A DNA stretch of 64,000 nt from Billgrantia campisalis (GCF_022341425.1 NZ_JABFUC010000006.1:124001-188000), one strand, 5' to 3'; positions 9,663 through 18,649 are shown, numbered from the stretch's first letter. Notes: generated by a model from the sequence alone, not told the origin. Made by a program: numbers and translations.

Positions 9663-9692
9663 AGCGCCCCCCTTTGCAAGGGAGGGGGCGCT
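9663..9692. terminator. GC-rich hairpin between convergent genes
   Basis: The arms AGCGCCCCCCTTT and AAGGGAGGGGGCGCT pair with one bulge across a short loop. The hairpin sits directly between the stop codons of the YHS gene and the AmpG-like gene, so it could terminate both. No clear T tract is present on either strand. Confidence 0.55.
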
Positions 9693-11060
9693 TCAGATGG
9701 CGCGGGGGGCCGGCCGGGGCACCAGTTCGCGGTCGCGGCTGATCCAGATTGCCAGGGCGATGGCCGGCAGCCCCAGGGCCGTGGCGATCACGAAGAAGGT
9801 GGCGTAGCCCTCGGCGGCCACCACCAGGCCGCCGAAGCCGCTGAGGAACTTGCCCGGCAGGGTCATCAGCGACGAGAACAGCGCGTACTGCGTGGCGGTG
9901 TACGCTTTCGAGGTCAGGCTCGAGAGAAAGGCGATGAACACCGCGCTGGCCAGGCCGTTGGCCAGGTTGTCGCCGACGATCGCCATCACCAGGAAGGGGA
10001 GACTCTGACCGGCGAGCGCCAGGGCGGCGAACAGCAGGTTGGTCAGGGTCGCCGCCGCGGCCCCCAGCACCAGGATGGGACCGATGCCGTAGCGCGCCAC
10101 CAGCAAGCCTCCCAGAATCCCCCCGCTGATGCTCATGGCGATGCCGAACACATTGGTGACATTGGCGATGGTGGCAAGCGAGAAGCCCAGGTCGATATAC
10201 AGCGGATTGGCCATGGAGGCCATGGCCAGGTCGCTGATGCGAAACATCGCGATGAAGACCAGCAGCCACAGCGCCTTGAGCTTGTGACGGGTGAAGAAGT
10301 CGGTAAAGGGGCAGACCACCGCGCCGATCAGCCAGGCGCCCAGGCGACGCAGATGGCGCGGCTTGCCGCGGCTGGCGCGCAGGAAGGCGCGGACCCGCGG
10401 CTCGTGGATCAGTTGGGTGTTCAGCGACAGCCGCGCCGGCTCCGGGCGTAGCAGCACGGTGATGACCCCGACCCCGACCAGTGCGGCCATGGTCAGGTAG
10501 GCCGCCTCCCAGGAAATCGCCGAGGCCACGTAGAGGGCGCCGGCGCCGGCGGCCAGCAGCCCGCCGCGATAGCCGATGATATAGGTCGAGGCCATGGCCG
10601 CCTGCATGTCGTCAGGGGCCGACTCGATGCGAAAGGCGTCGATGGCGATGTCCTGGGTGGCCGAGCCGAAGGCCACCAGCAGCGCAAAGGTGGCCACCAT
10701 CACCAGGTTTTGCGTCGGGTCGAGGCTTGCCAGGCCGATCAGGCCGGCGACGATCATGGCCTGGGCCGTCAGCATCCAGCCGCGACGCTGGCCCAGGGTA
10801 CGGGTCAACAGCGGCAGTGCCAGGCGGTCGACCACCGGCGCCCAGAAGAACTTGATCGAGTAGAGGATGCCGATCCACGAGAAGAAACCGATGGCCGCCA
10901 CCTCCACGCCATCGCTGCGCAGCCAGGCCGAGAGGGTCGAGAACACCAGCAGAAACGGCAGGCCGGCGGAAAAGCCCAGAAACAGCATGGTGATGACCGG
11001 GGCCCGCAGGTAGATGGCCAGGGCGTCTCGCCAGCTGCGGTGGACGGTAGGGGAGGTCAT
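9693..11060 (-). CDS. AmpG-like MFS permease (muropeptide importer)
   Basis: AmpG-type permeases bring anhydro-muropeptides from the periplasm into the cytoplasm for cell-wall recycling. The 455-residue protein has about 12-14 hydrophobic segments. Its start is family-like: LGFSAGLPFLLVFSTLSAWLR, then IGFFSWIGILYSIKFFWAPVVDR, the AmpG arrangement in the first two or three helices. SATQDIAIDAFRIE matches the conserved helix with acidic residues. The name rests on motif recall; a paralogous AmpG-like transporter of other substrate cannot be excluded. It is divergent from rfaH. Confidence 0.8.
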   Translation of the reverse strand: MTSPTVHRSWRDALAIYLRAPVITMLFLGFSAGLPFLLVFSTLSAWLRSDGVEVAAIGFFSWIGILYSIKFFWAPVVDRLALPLLTRTLGQRRGWMLTAQAMIVAGLIGLASLDPTQNLVMVATFALLVAFGSATQDIAIDAFRIESAPDDMQAAMASTYIIGYRGGLLAAGAGALYVASAISWEAAYLTMAALVGVGVITVLLRPEPARLSLNTQLIHEPRVRAFLRASRGKPRHLRRLGAWLIGAVVCPFTDFFTRHKLKALWLLVFIAMFRISDLAMASMANPLYIDLGFSLATIANVTNVFGIAMSISGGILGGLLVARYGIGPILVLGAAAATLTNLLFAALALAGQSLPFLVMAIVGDNLANGLASAVFIAFLSSLTSKAYTATQYALFSSLMTLPGKFLSGFGGLVVAAEGYATFFVIATALGLPAIALAIWISRDRELVPRPAPRAI

Positions 11061-11224
11061 GCGATTGGTCGCTCCTGGCAGCCGGCCGGCGTGGGCGGCC
11101 GGCTGCCTGACATCGATGATAGAATGACGTTACAGCCGACACGGCGAGTGGCCAGCGACGGCCGATCGATTGTTGCAGAGCAGCGCGATCGATGCCAGCA
11201 GGAGATCCCGATCAGGAGCCCGCC

Positions 11225-11767
11225 ATGAGTGATTCCCAGTGCATCCCGAACGACCTTGATGACGATAGCCTGCCGCGCTGGTACGTGATCCAGTGCAAGG
11301 GAGGAGAGACCTTTCGCGCGGCTGAGAACCTAGACAACCAGGGCTTCGAGCTGTTTCACCCGGTGCTGGAGGTCCAGAAGAAGCGGCGTGGCAAGCTGCT
11401 CTGGCTGAGCGAGCCGCTATTTCCCCACTATCTGTTCATTCGCCTGGATCGGCTGGCCAGCAACTGGCGGCCGATCCGCTCCACCCGCGGCGTGCTGAAG
11501 ATCGTCACCTTCGGCGACCGCCCGCTGCCGGTGGATGACGCCCTGATCGAGACGCTGCGCCAACACGGCAGCGAGGGGGAGGACACCGGCGCCAACGTCT
11601 ATTTTCGTGCCGGTGAGACCGTGGAGATCACCGAAGGGCCCTTCAAGGACCTGCAGGCGGTCTTCGCCAGCCACAAGGGCGAGGAGCGCGCCATCGTGCT
11701 GCTCAACCTGCTGCACCGCCAGCAGCGCCTGGAGATGCCCGTGGCCCACCTGCGCCCCCAGCGCTAG
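11225..11767 (+). CDS. rfaH: Transcription antitermination factor RfaH
   Basis: RfaH is a NusG paralogue that binds RNA polymerase at ops sites and increases expression of long envelope and polysaccharide operons. The 180-residue protein has a NusG-N domain starting WYVIQCKGGETFRA and containing the RfaH-like stretch SEPLFPHYLFIRLD, then a KOW-type C-terminal domain beginning near GETVEITEGPFKDLQAVF. RfaH rather than NusG is favoured by RRGKLLWLSEPLFP and by the absence of secE or ribosomal-protein genes nearby. AGGAG lies 6 bases upstream of ATG 11225. It may form a short unit with the SlyD-like gene 33 bases downstream. Confidence 0.87.
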   Translation: MSDSQCIPNDLDDDSLPRWYVIQCKGGETFRAAENLDNQGFELFHPVLEVQKKRRGKLLWLSEPLFPHYLFIRLDRLASNWRPIRSTRGVLKIVTFGDRPLPVDDALIETLRQHGSEGEDTGANVYFRAGETVEITEGPFKDLQAVFASHKGEERAIVLLNLLHRQQRLEMPVAHLRPQR

Positions 11768-11800
11768 GCGCTCCCCCCATCCAAACCACAGGAGACCTTC

Positions 11801-12280
11801 ATGATCATTGCCCCGCAGCGGGTCGTGACCCTGCACTACGAGCTCAGCGACGAACAGGGCAGCGTGCTCGATGACTCTCGTTCACGCGACAAGCCCCTGG
11901 AATACCTTCACGGCCACGCCAACATCATGGCTGGCCTCGAGCGGGCCCTGGAGGGGCGCGAGGTCGGCGCCGAGCTCAGCGTGACCCTGCTGCCCGCCGA
12001 GGCCTACGGCTTGCGCGACGAGGCGCTGGTGCAGCGGCTCAGCCGTAGCGCCTTTCCCGTTGAGGAGCTGGCGCCCGGTATGCGTTTCCAGACCCCGGGG
12101 GAGGATGGCCCCGAGATCGTCACCATTCTCGAGGTACACGAGGACAGCGTGCTGGCCGATGCTAATCACCCCCTGGCGGGCCATACCCTGCGCTACCGGC
12201 TGGCGGTGCTGTCTGTGCGCGAGGCCAGCCGCGAAGAGCTGGCCAAGGGACACCCGCTGCCGACGGCCGCCGTGCGATAG
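11801..12280 (+). CDS. SlyD-like FKBP-type peptidyl-prolyl isomerase
   Basis: This 159-residue protein interconverts cis and trans prolyl bonds and acts as a chaperone. It has the FKBP core start VVTLHYELSDEQGSVLDDS, then LEYLHGHANIMAGLERALEG, PAEAYGLRDEALVQRL (the insert-in-flap region of SlyD/FkpB), and NHPLAGHTLRYRLAVLSVREA, the conserved closing strand. It lacks the His-rich nickel-binding tail of E. coli SlyD. FkpB is the alternative assignment. RBS AGGAGA precedes the ATG. Confidence 0.88.
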   Translation: MIIAPQRVVTLHYELSDEQGSVLDDSRSRDKPLEYLHGHANIMAGLERALEGREVGAELSVTLLPAEAYGLRDEALVQRLSRSAFPVEELAPGMRFQTPGEDGPEIVTILEVHEDSVLADANHPLAGHTLRYRLAVLSVREASREELAKGHPLPTAAVR

Positions 12281-12303
12281 CCAGCTCGAGGGGGGGTGAA
12301 AAA

Positions 12304-12317
12304 TTGACTCAGGTCAG
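12304..12317 (+). promoter_or_regulatory. Distal FNR/Anr-like box
   Basis: TTGACTCAGGTCAG matches the FNR/Anr dyad TTGAT-N4-ATCAA at most half-site positions. It is centred exactly 50 bases (about five helical turns) upstream of the proximal box, so both sites would lie on the same DNA face. Confidence 0.6.
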
Positions 12318-12353
12318 TTTCGCCGCCGCCCTGTCGCCATCCTGGAAGCAAAA

Positions 12354-12367
12354 TTGATGCAGGTCAG
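12354..12367 (+). promoter_or_regulatory. Proximal FNR/Anr-like box
   Basis: TTGATGCAGGTCAG is centred at 12360.5. A -10-like TACAGT at 12390-12395 predicts transcription starting near 12402, which puts the box at about -41.5, the standard class II position for FNR-type activators. The match and geometry are seen; binding is inferred. Confidence 0.72.
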
Positions 12368-12429
12368 TTTTCCTTCGCCGATCCCGGGCTACAGTGCAGT
12401 CATCGCATCGGAGACGGGGAGAACACACC

Positions 12430-12543
12430 ATGTACTGGGATGACGCAGTTATTTTCGGATTGGTCACCGTCGCGATGATGATCGCATTTCTTGCAGGCTG
12501 GGTCGGGTTCATCGTGCGGGACCATCGCAAGAAGAAGCACTGA
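12430..12543 (+). CDS. Small single-helix membrane protein, CcoM-like cbb3 oxidase subunit
   Basis: This 37-codon gene (MYWDDAVIFGLVTVAMM at the start, ending VRDHRKKKH) encodes one transmembrane helix with an acidic N-terminus and a basic C-terminus. Length, the D-x-V start, the VTVAMMIAFLAG core and the basic tail resemble CcoM, the single-helix subunit of cbb3 cytochrome oxidase described in Pseudomonas stutzeri; that match is from memory. CcoM is reported to be Anr-controlled, which fits the two FNR-type boxes upstream. The gene has its own GGGGA RBS, promoter and strong terminator, so it is a complete one-gene unit. No other cbb3 gene is in the window. Confidence 0.72.
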   Translation: MYWDDAVIFGLVTVAMMIAFLAGWVGFIVRDHRKKKH

Positions 12544-12591
12544 TCCAGCAGCACTTCAAGTCGTCAGGGGAGGGGGGATCTTCCCCCCAGT

Positions 12592-12620
12592 AGCCGACCC
12601 ATTTGGGTCGGCTTTTTTTT
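12592..12620 (+). terminator. Rho-independent terminator
   Basis: A perfect 9-bp stem, AGCCGACCC with GGGTCGGCT, closes a 4-base loop and runs straight into eight T residues. It lies 49 bases after the CcoM-like gene and is the clearest intrinsic terminator in the window. Confidence 0.95.
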
Positions 12621-12679
12621 GCCGTGTTAGACTCCGCTTCGTACAATATTTTCAATAAGTAATGAAGAGGGACTGAGGG

Positions 12680-13168
12680 ATGTTGTCATCATGTCATGGG
12701 GGCTTCCGTCTTTTCGTCGGACTCTGCGCCGGTGCTACCCTGATGCTGTCCGCCGCTGCCCTGGCCAGCCCCGACCACCTGGTGCTGAAGCAGGGAGAGC
12801 AGGCCAGGTCGCTTGCCATCGACGATTTGCGTGAGCGCGCCGACCAGCATTTTCGCTTCTTCGACCCGTACGAAGCGGAGGAGGTCGAGGTGCGCGGCCT
12901 GGTGTTCCGCGAGCTGCTCGAAGCCGAGTATGGCGAGGTTCCCCAGCGGCTGACCTTCACGGCCTGGGACGACTACGAGGTGACTCTCGGTGGCTGGGAC
13001 GATCCCAACTGGATTCTCGTCACCCACCAGAACGGTGAGGCGCTGGGGCTACGCGATCGCGGCCCGCTGCGGCTCGTCGAGCGGGACTACGGCGATCGGG
13101 ATCCTGAAAACCTGCGCAACTTCAACGACTGGGTGTGGATGATACGCAGCATCGAGGCGGTGCCGTGA
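12680..13168 (+). CDS. Exported protein, molybdopterin-oxidoreductase-like fold
   Basis: The 162-residue protein has a signal peptide ending near ALASPDH and a compact domain with ELLEAEYG, LTFTAWDDYEVTL, and NDWVWMIRSIEAV. These resemble the small periplasmic SUOX/molybdopterin-binding-like domains often encoded next to a diguanylate cyclase. No cofactor-ligating Cys is visible (the only Cys residues are in the signal peptide), so it is probably a ligand-binding sensor rather than an enzyme. Its stop overlaps the GTG start of the next gene (GTGA), indicating coupled translation. Confidence 0.6.
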   Translation: MLSSCHGGFRLFVGLCAGATLMLSAAALASPDHLVLKQGEQARSLAIDDLRERADQHFRFFDPYEAEEVEVRGLVFRELLEAEYGEVPQRLTFTAWDDYEVTLGGWDDPNWILVTHQNGEALGLRDRGPLRLVERDYGDRDPENLRNFNDWVWMIRSIEAVP

Positions 13169-14298
13169 AACCCGCCCCAGCCTGGCGGCGACATGTGGGC
13201 TGGCTATGGCTCAGCCTGATGAGCTTTACGGCACTGATTTTGCTGATTACGTACGAAACGCGCTGGGTCCATCCCGAGATTCATGCCTATTTCAGCCAGT
13301 CAGGCAACCTGACCGGCCAGCAGCTGGCCACCCGCTCGCGGGGCTATCTGCAGGAGAGCCTCGGTTTGCTGCTCGAGGGAGCCGACGAACCGGCTCATCG
13401 AGAGCGGGCCCTGTTCCAGCTCGAGCTCGCCTACAGCCTCTTCGATATCGGCCTGTATCGCCGCGAGTATGCCTGCACCGAGCCTAACCTGGCCCGGCTG
13501 GATCGTCTGGGGCAGCGGCTGCAGGCCGGCGAGGCGCCGACCCCGACCGAGCTCAACCGCAGCCTGCTGGCGCCGATCGGCTGTCTCACCGAGATCGAGA
13601 TGGGGCAGCTCGACCGCCGCGGCCTGGCGACCAATCAGTTCGTCGAGGAGACCCGGCGCCACCAGACCCTGGTGCTGCTCGGCAGCCTGCTGATCTATGT
13701 GCTGGGCATTGTCTTCTGGTGGATGCACGAGCGGCAGCGGCGCAGCGCCGAGCGGGCCACGCGAGAAAGCCTTAAGTGGATGTCCCGGGCCATGCTGGAC
13801 CCCCTGACCGGCGTAGGCAATCGGAGCGCGCTCAACGAGGAGATCGTACAGCGCGAGGGGCGTCCCGTGGGGCTGTTGCTGATCGATATCGATTTCTTCA
13901 AGCAGTACAACGATGCCCTGGGTCACCCCGACGGCGACCGGCTGCTACGCCGCCTGGCCATGCTGATCGACGAGTCCCTGGCCGGGCAGGCGCGGCTCTA
14001 CCGCATGGGGGGCGACGAGTTTGCCGCCCTGCTCGACTGTCACGAAGATGCCACTCTGGCGGGCGACTGTCAGAGACTGACCGAACAACTGCGCGCGGCG
14101 AGCCTCGACCACCCGGCCCACCCCCATTCCGATCATGTCACCCTGAGCATCGGCGCGGCGCGCTTCATCGCCGGTGAAGCGGGCCTGGCCCTGGGCTATG
14201 CCGCCGCCGACCAGGCGCTGTATCGCGTCAAGGGCGAGGGGCGCGATGGGTGGGAGGTGGCCAGGGTCGAAGCCGCCGCCGGCAATGCGGGCGCCTAG
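13165..14298 (+). CDS. Membrane diguanylate cyclase (GGDEF), coupled to periplasmic protein
   Basis: This 377-residue protein makes cyclic di-GMP from GTP. It has an N-terminal helix (WLWLSLMSFTALILLITY), a periplasmic region of about 150 residues, a second helix (LVLLGSLLIYVLGIVFWWM) and a cytoplasmic GGDEF domain. The active-site motif is intact (MGGDEF), with metal-binding Asp in LLIDIDFFKQYND. The position of the inhibitory RxxD I-site reads AGQA, so allosteric product inhibition is probably absent. GTG at 13165 is chosen because it overlaps the upstream stop by four bases; an ATG 30 bases earlier lies inside that gene. The upstream exported protein likely supplies the signal. Confidence 0.85.
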   Translation: MKPAPAWRRHVGWLWLSLMSFTALILLITYETRWVHPEIHAYFSQSGNLTGQQLATRSRGYLQESLGLLLEGADEPAHRERALFQLELAYSLFDIGLYRREYACTEPNLARLDRLGQRLQAGEAPTPTELNRSLLAPIGCLTEIEMGQLDRRGLATNQFVEETRRHQTLVLLGSLLIYVLGIVFWWMHERQRRSAERATRESLKWMSRAMLDPLTGVGNRSALNEEIVQREGRPVGLLLIDIDFFKQYNDALGHPDGDRLLRRLAMLIDESLAGQARLYRMGGDEFAALLDCHEDATLAGDCQRLTEQLRAASLDHPAHPHSDHVTLSIGAARFIAGEAGLALGYAAADQALYRVKGEGRDGWEVARVEAAAGNAGA

Positions 14299-15029
14299 TC
14301 GGTCACCAGGGCCCGCCCGCCCGGGGCGGCCTGCCGCCAGTGCCGGGTCCAGGCGCGCATCACCCGTTCGGGGTACCAGGTCTGGCCCAGGCTGCCGTTG
14401 TAGCGGGCCAGCGCCCGGGTCAGGTCGCCACGCTCCACCGCCAGGTAGTGGGCGAGGATGGTGGTCCCGTAGCGCAGGTTGCGCCACGGGTCCTTGAGGT
14501 CGTCGGCGGGCAGGCCCAGCTCGCGGATCCAGAACGGCATGATCTGCATCAGTCCCACCGCCCCGGCCGAGGAAACGGCGTCGGGGCGAAAGGCGCTTTC
14601 CACCTCGATCACCGCCATGACGATCTCCGGCGGCAGCCCGGCGAGTCGCGCCTCGTGGTAGATACGATGCAGCAGTTCATCGCGCAGCGCCTCATCAGCC
14701 ACGAAGCGTGCCAGGCGCGGGGCCATATCGTTCATCCACTGGCGGGCGGCCCAGATGTCGGCCGCCGGCAGCTGGGCGCCGCGCAGTTCGTCCAGGGTCT
14801 GGCGCAGCGACGAGGGTGCATCGGGCAGCCGCCGCACCCGCGGTTCGGAGGCGGCAGTCTGGATCGGCGAGGGCTGGCCTTCGCGGAGCTCCGGCACCGC
14901 GCCGCCCTGAGCAACGGCCAGGGAGGGCAGCCAGAGTGCCGCCGCGAGCGCGGCGGCAGCGCCCCGGTCAACGGCCCAGCGCTTCGCCCAGGAAGGCCTG
15001 GATGCGCTCGGCCGGTACCATGGTGGCAT
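14295..15029 (-). CDS. Lytic transglycosylase-like SLT-domain protein
   Basis: The protein cleaves, or is built to cleave, murein glycan strands in the periplasm. The SLT fold is clear: catalytic Glu in [28 protein letters not shown], then [15 protein letters not shown] and [10 protein letters not shown] signal-like hydrophobic stretch [18 protein letters not shown] precedes the mature region. The start is uncertain. No ATG or GTG lies between the proS stop (14968) and the hydrophobic segment, so the start must overlap the 3' end of proS. ATG at 15029 gives 244 residues; an ATG at 15083 gives 262. The 3' end overlaps the GGDEF gene by four bases. Confidence 0.8.
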   Translation of the reverse strand: MPPWYRPSASRPSWAKRWAVDRGAAAALAAALWLPSLAVAQGGAVPELREGQPSPIQTAASEPRVRRLPDAPSSLRQTLDELRGAQLPAADIWAARQWMNDMAPRLARFVADEALRDELLHRIYHEARLAGLPPEIVMAVIEVESAFRPDAVSSAGAVGLMQIMPFWIRELGLPADDLKDPWRNLRYGTTILAHYLAVERGDLTRALARYNGSLGQTWYPERVMRAWTRHWRQAAPGGRALVTD

Positions 15030-16689
15030 CACTGTCACGACGTCCCTTGTACTCCAGCTCGCCCTTGTCCAGGCCGCGGTCACCGACCACCAGGCGATGG
15101 GGAATACCCATCAGCTCCTGGTCGGCAAACTTGACCCCCGGGCGCAGATCGCGGTCATCCAGCAGCACATCGAAGCCGGCGGCGGTGAGTGCCGCGTAGA
15201 GGCGCTCGGACTCCTCGCGCACCCGCTGCGACTTGTGAGCATTCATCGGCACCAGGGCGATCTCGTACGGGGCGATGGTGGCGGGCCAGATGATGCCGGC
15301 CTCGTCGTGGTTCTGTTCGATGGCGGCGGCGACAACGCGGGTCACGCCGATGCCATAGCAGCCCATCCAGGGGTGCGTGCCCTTGCCGCTGTCATCGAGC
15401 ACGGTGGCGTTCATCGCTTCCGAGTACTTCGTGCCCAGCTGGAAGACGTGGCCCACCTCGATGCCACGCTTGATGGAGAGGGTGCCCTGGCCGTCCGGCG
15501 AGGGGTCGCCCTCCACCACGTTGCGCAGGTCGGCGACCCGGGGCAGTGCGGTGTCGCGCTCCCAGTTGATGCCGAAATAGTGCTGGCCGTCGATATTGGC
15601 GCCGGCGCCGAAGTCGCTCATCAGTGCCACGCTGCGGTCGATGACGATCGGCATGTCGAGCCCCACCGGGCCCAGCGAGCCGGGGCCGGCACCCACCTCG
15701 GCGCGGATTTCCTCTTCCGTGGCCATGACCAGCGGCGTGGCCACCTCGGGTAGATGTCCGGCCTTGACCGTATTGAGCTCATGGTCGCCGCGCACCAGCA
15801 GCGCCACCAGGCCGCCCTCGGCGCCGCGCACCATCAGCGTCTTGATGGTCTTCTCGATGGGCAGGCCGTGCTGCTCCACCAGATCGGCGATGGTCCTGGC
15901 ATCGGGCGTATCGACCAGGCGCATCGTCTCGGTGGGGGCCGGGCGCTCGGGGGTGGTGCCCAGCGGCGCCGGCAGGGCCTCGGCCTTCTCGACGTTAGCG
16001 GCGTAGTCGGACTCGGTGGAGAAGGCGATGTCGTCCTCGCCGGACTTCGCCAGCACGTGGAACTCGTGTGAGTCGGTGCCGCCGATGGCGCCGGTATCGG
16101 CCAGCACCGGGCGGAAGTCCAGGCCCAGGCGGGTGAAGATGCGCGTATAGGCGTCGTACATCGCCTGGTAGGTCTCCTTGAGGGAGGCCTGGTCAAGGTG
16201 GAAGGAGTAGGCGTCCTTCATGATGAACTCACGTGAGCGCATCACGCCGAAGCGGGGGCGGATCTCGTCACGAAACTTGGTCTGGATCTGGTAGAAGTTG
16301 GCCGGCAGCTGCTTGTAGCTGGCGAGTTCGCGGCGCATCAGGTCGGTGATCACCTCCTCATGGGTCGGTCCCACGCAGTAGTCGCGCTGGTGGCGATCCT
16401 TGAGGCGCAAGAGCTCAGGGCCGTACTGCTCCCAGCGGCCGGACTCCTGCCACAGCTCGGCGGGCTGTATGGCCGGCATCAGTACTTCCTGGGCGCCGGC
16501 GCGGTTCATCTCTTCGCGCACGATCCGCTCCACCTTGCGCAGGGTGCGCAGGCCGACCGGTAGCCAGGTGTAGAGGCCGGAGGTGAGGCGGCGGATCATG
16601 CCGGCGCGCAGCATCAGCTGGTGGCTGATCACTTCGGCATCGGCGGGCGTTTCCTTGAGGGTGGCGATCAACAGTTGAGTGGCGCGCAT
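14968..16689 (-). CDS. proS: Prolyl-tRNA synthetase, bacterial type
   Basis: ProS charges tRNA-Pro. The 573-residue length equals the E. coli form. Class II motifs are visible: [15 protein letters not shown] at the N-terminus, motif 2 region around [17 protein letters not shown], motif 3 [13 protein letters not shown], and the large editing insertion between motifs 2 and 3 (around residues 225-400, with [13 protein letters not shown] just before it). ATG 16689 starts at the family's conserved N-terminus; an upstream in-frame extension is rejected. It is transcribed toward the transglycosylase gene, which overlaps its end. Confidence 0.97.
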   Translation of the reverse strand: MRATQLLIATLKETPADAEVISHQLMLRAGMIRRLTSGLYTWLPVGLRTLRKVERIVREEMNRAGAQEVLMPAIQPAELWQESGRWEQYGPELLRLKDRHQRDYCVGPTHEEVITDLMRRELASYKQLPANFYQIQTKFRDEIRPRFGVMRSREFIMKDAYSFHLDQASLKETYQAMYDAYTRIFTRLGLDFRPVLADTGAIGGTDSHEFHVLAKSGEDDIAFSTESDYAANVEKAEALPAPLGTTPERPAPTETMRLVDTPDARTIADLVEQHGLPIEKTIKTLMVRGAEGGLVALLVRGDHELNTVKAGHLPEVATPLVMATEEEIRAEVGAGPGSLGPVGLDMPIVIDRSVALMSDFGAGANIDGQHYFGINWERDTALPRVADLRNVVEGDPSPDGQGTLSIKRGIEVGHVFQLGTKYSEAMNATVLDDSGKGTHPWMGCYGIGVTRVVAAAIEQNHDEAGIIWPATIAPYEIALVPMNAHKSQRVREESERLYAALTAAGFDVLLDDRDLRPGVKFADQELMGIPHRLVVGDRGLDKGELEYKGRRDSDATMVPAERIQAFLGEALGR

Positions 16690-16914
16690 GGGTCCGGCGT
16701 TTCCTCGCGATCTGACATCGGGTATGGCCTGGGATGGCCGCGGTTGAGGCATTGTACGGCCAAGCAGAAGCGGCGGCAAAACGCGCCTGACAAGGGGGCA
16801 GCGTGGAACGGGAAACGTCCGTATGAATCTTGTCTGTGATAAGCTTTTGCCGATTCGATCCTACGGTGCCGGCTAGCCCTGCGTCGGGGCCCCTTACACA
16901 CGGAGAATTCTGCC

Positions 16915-17388
16915 ATGACCCGAGCCAGCATGCCCCGGCGTTGTCGTGTCCTGCGCACCCTGGTAATCGGTGTGTCGATCACCATGCTGACGGCCTGCGG
17001 TACGCTCTTTCATCCCGAGCGCAAGGGGCAGGTGAGCGGTGACATCGACCCGGCGGTGGCCATTGCCAATGGCGTCGGCCTGCTGTTCTTCATCGTGCCG
17101 GGGGTGGTCGCCTATGCGGTGGACTTCTCCAACGGCACTATCTATCTGCCCAGTGGTCACGCCCGGGCCCAGGTGGATAGCCTGCGGCTCGATGACAGCA
17201 TGGACGTGGCGGCCCTCGAGCAGCTGCTCAGTGAAAAGAGCGGCAAGCCGGTGGACCTCGACAGCGAGGCGCTGAAGGTGGCCGAGGTCGAGAGCCTCGA
17301 CGAGGCCCTGGCCCTGGTGCGCATGGCGGGGATCGATGACGCCGACCGCCTGGCGCGCGAGATGCCGCCGGCCGCCGACGTTCTCTAG
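16915..17388 (+). CDS. Putative lipoprotein with one membrane helix
   Basis: The 157-residue protein has a lipoprotein signal peptide whose lipobox is LTAC, followed by GTLFHPERKGQ. A second hydrophobic stretch (VGLLFFIVPGVVAYAVDF) and NGTIYLPSG follow, resembling the small YceK/YidQ-like envelope lipoproteins. The remainder is acidic and helical (SLRLDDSMDVAALEQLL). Function is unknown. It converges on the BenE gene; the 22-base gap holds a hairpin. Confidence 0.72.
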   Translation: MTRASMPRRCRVLRTLVIGVSITMLTACGTLFHPERKGQVSGDIDPAVAIANGVGLLFFIVPGVVAYAVDFSNGTIYLPSGHARAQVDSLRLDDSMDVAALEQLLSEKSGKPVDLDSEALKVAEVESLDEALALVRMAGIDDADRLAREMPPAADVL

Positions 17389-17398
17389 CCTTGCGGCC

Positions 17399-17423
17399 CG
17401 GCCGGTGCGATCAGCGCCGGCCG
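17399..17423. terminator. Hairpin between convergent genes
   Basis: CGGCCGGTGC and GCGCCGGCCG pair (one G-T) around a 5-base loop, between the lipoprotein stop and overlapping the BenE stop. No T tract is seen, so termination is only possible. Confidence 0.4.
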
Positions 17424-18616
17424 CACGTGACCCACAGCGTCAGCATACCTGCCACCAGTCCCCAGAAGGCCGCCCCAATGCCCAGCAGGCTGATGCCGGA
17501 GGCGGTCATCAAGAAGGTCACCAGGGCCGCATCGCGTCCCTCGCTGGGCACTAGCGCCGAGGCCAGCCCGCTGCCCAGGGTGCCCAGCAGCGCGAGCCCG
17601 GCCAGGGCCATGACCAGTGCCGCCGGCAGCGCCATGAACAGCGTGGTGACGGTGGCGCCGAACACCCCCATCAGCAGATAGCCGACACCTGCCGCGACCC
17701 CGGCGGTGTAGCGCCGCGCCGGGTCCTGGTGAGACTCGGGGCCGAGACACACCGCGGCGCTGATCGCCGCCAGGTTGAGCGCATAGCCGCCGAAGGGGGC
17801 CAGCGCCAGCGTCGAGGCGCCGGTCCAGCCGATCAGCGCCGAGCTAGGCGGCCGATAGCCCGCCGCCTGGAGTACGGCGAGTCCCGGCAGGTTCTGCGTG
17901 GCCATGGTCACCACGAACAGCGGAATCCCCACGCCGATCAGCGTGGCCATCGAGAAGGCCGGTGTGGTGAACACCGGGACGGTGGGGGTGAGCTGCAGCC
18001 CCTCGAGGCTGACCAGCCCCTGAAGGGCAGCCGTTGCGCAGCCCACGATCAGCACGCCGGGAATGGCCAGGCGCGGCCACAGCCGCCGGCCGGCCAGCCA
18101 GGCCGCACACATGGCCAGCGGCAGCCACAGCTGCGACTCCAGGGCGACGAACAGGTCCAGTCCGAAACGCAGCAGCACCCCGGCCAGCATCGCCGCGGCG
18201 ATGGCGGGGGGAATGCGCTGGATCAGTTTCTCGAACAGGCCGGTCACCCCGCACAGCGTGATGAGTGCCGCCGAGAACAGGAAAGCACCGATGGCCTCCT
18301 CGATGGGGATGCCCGGCAGGCTGGTGGCCAGCAGCGCGGCGCCGGGCGTCGACCAGGCGGTCAGCACCGGGATTCGATAGCGTAGCGACAGTCCCAGCGA
18401 GGTGATGCCCATGCCGATTCCCAGCGCCCAGAGCCAGGAGGCGATCTGTTCGGGACTGGCGCCGGCTGCCGCGGCGGCCTGGAAGATGATGGCCGCCGAG
18501 CTGGCGTAGCCGATGATCACGGCCACCACGCCCGCCGTCAGCGTGGAGAGACTCATGTCCCGCCAGACGCTGAGGGCAGGGGCTGCGTGGCGAGCCATGC
18601 GCGTGGTGTGAAGCAT
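17411..18616 (-). CDS. BenE-family benzoate/H+ symporter
   Basis: This 401-residue integral membrane protein has about 10-12 helices and the BenE-family pattern: IGYASSAAIIFQAAAAAG early, LRYRIPVLTAWSTPGAALL, and GGYALNLAAISAAVCLGPE in the later half. BenE importers take up benzoate and related acids, but no benzoate catabolic gene is near, so the substrate is open. ATG 18616 is chosen because the open frame upstream reads through the promoter region. Twin palindromes between it and the divergent cupin regulator suggest direct repression or activation by that protein. Confidence 0.88.
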   Translation of the reverse strand: MLHTTRMARHAAPALSVWRDMSLSTLTAGVVAVIIGYASSAAIIFQAAAAAGASPEQIASWLWALGIGMGITSLGLSLRYRIPVLTAWSTPGAALLATSLPGIPIEEAIGAFLFSAALITLCGVTGLFEKLIQRIPPAIAAAMLAGVLLRFGLDLFVALESQLWLPLAMCAAWLAGRRLWPRLAIPGVLIVGCATAALQGLVSLEGLQLTPTVPVFTTPAFSMATLIGVGIPLFVVTMATQNLPGLAVLQAAGYRPPSSALIGWTGASTLALAPFGGYALNLAAISAAVCLGPESHQDPARRYTAGVAAGVGYLLMGVFGATVTTLFMALPAALVMALAGLALLGTLGSGLASALVPSEGRDAALVTFLMTASGISLLGIGAAFWGLVAGMLTLWVTCGRR

Positions 18617-18649
18617 GCCGTCCTCCCAGGGGCTTCGAGATGCCCGTTT

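Noticed and set aside
12304..12309. TTGACT as a -35 box for the CcoM-like gene
   Set aside because: No -10 box lies 16-18 bases downstream; it fits better as part of an FNR-type dyad.
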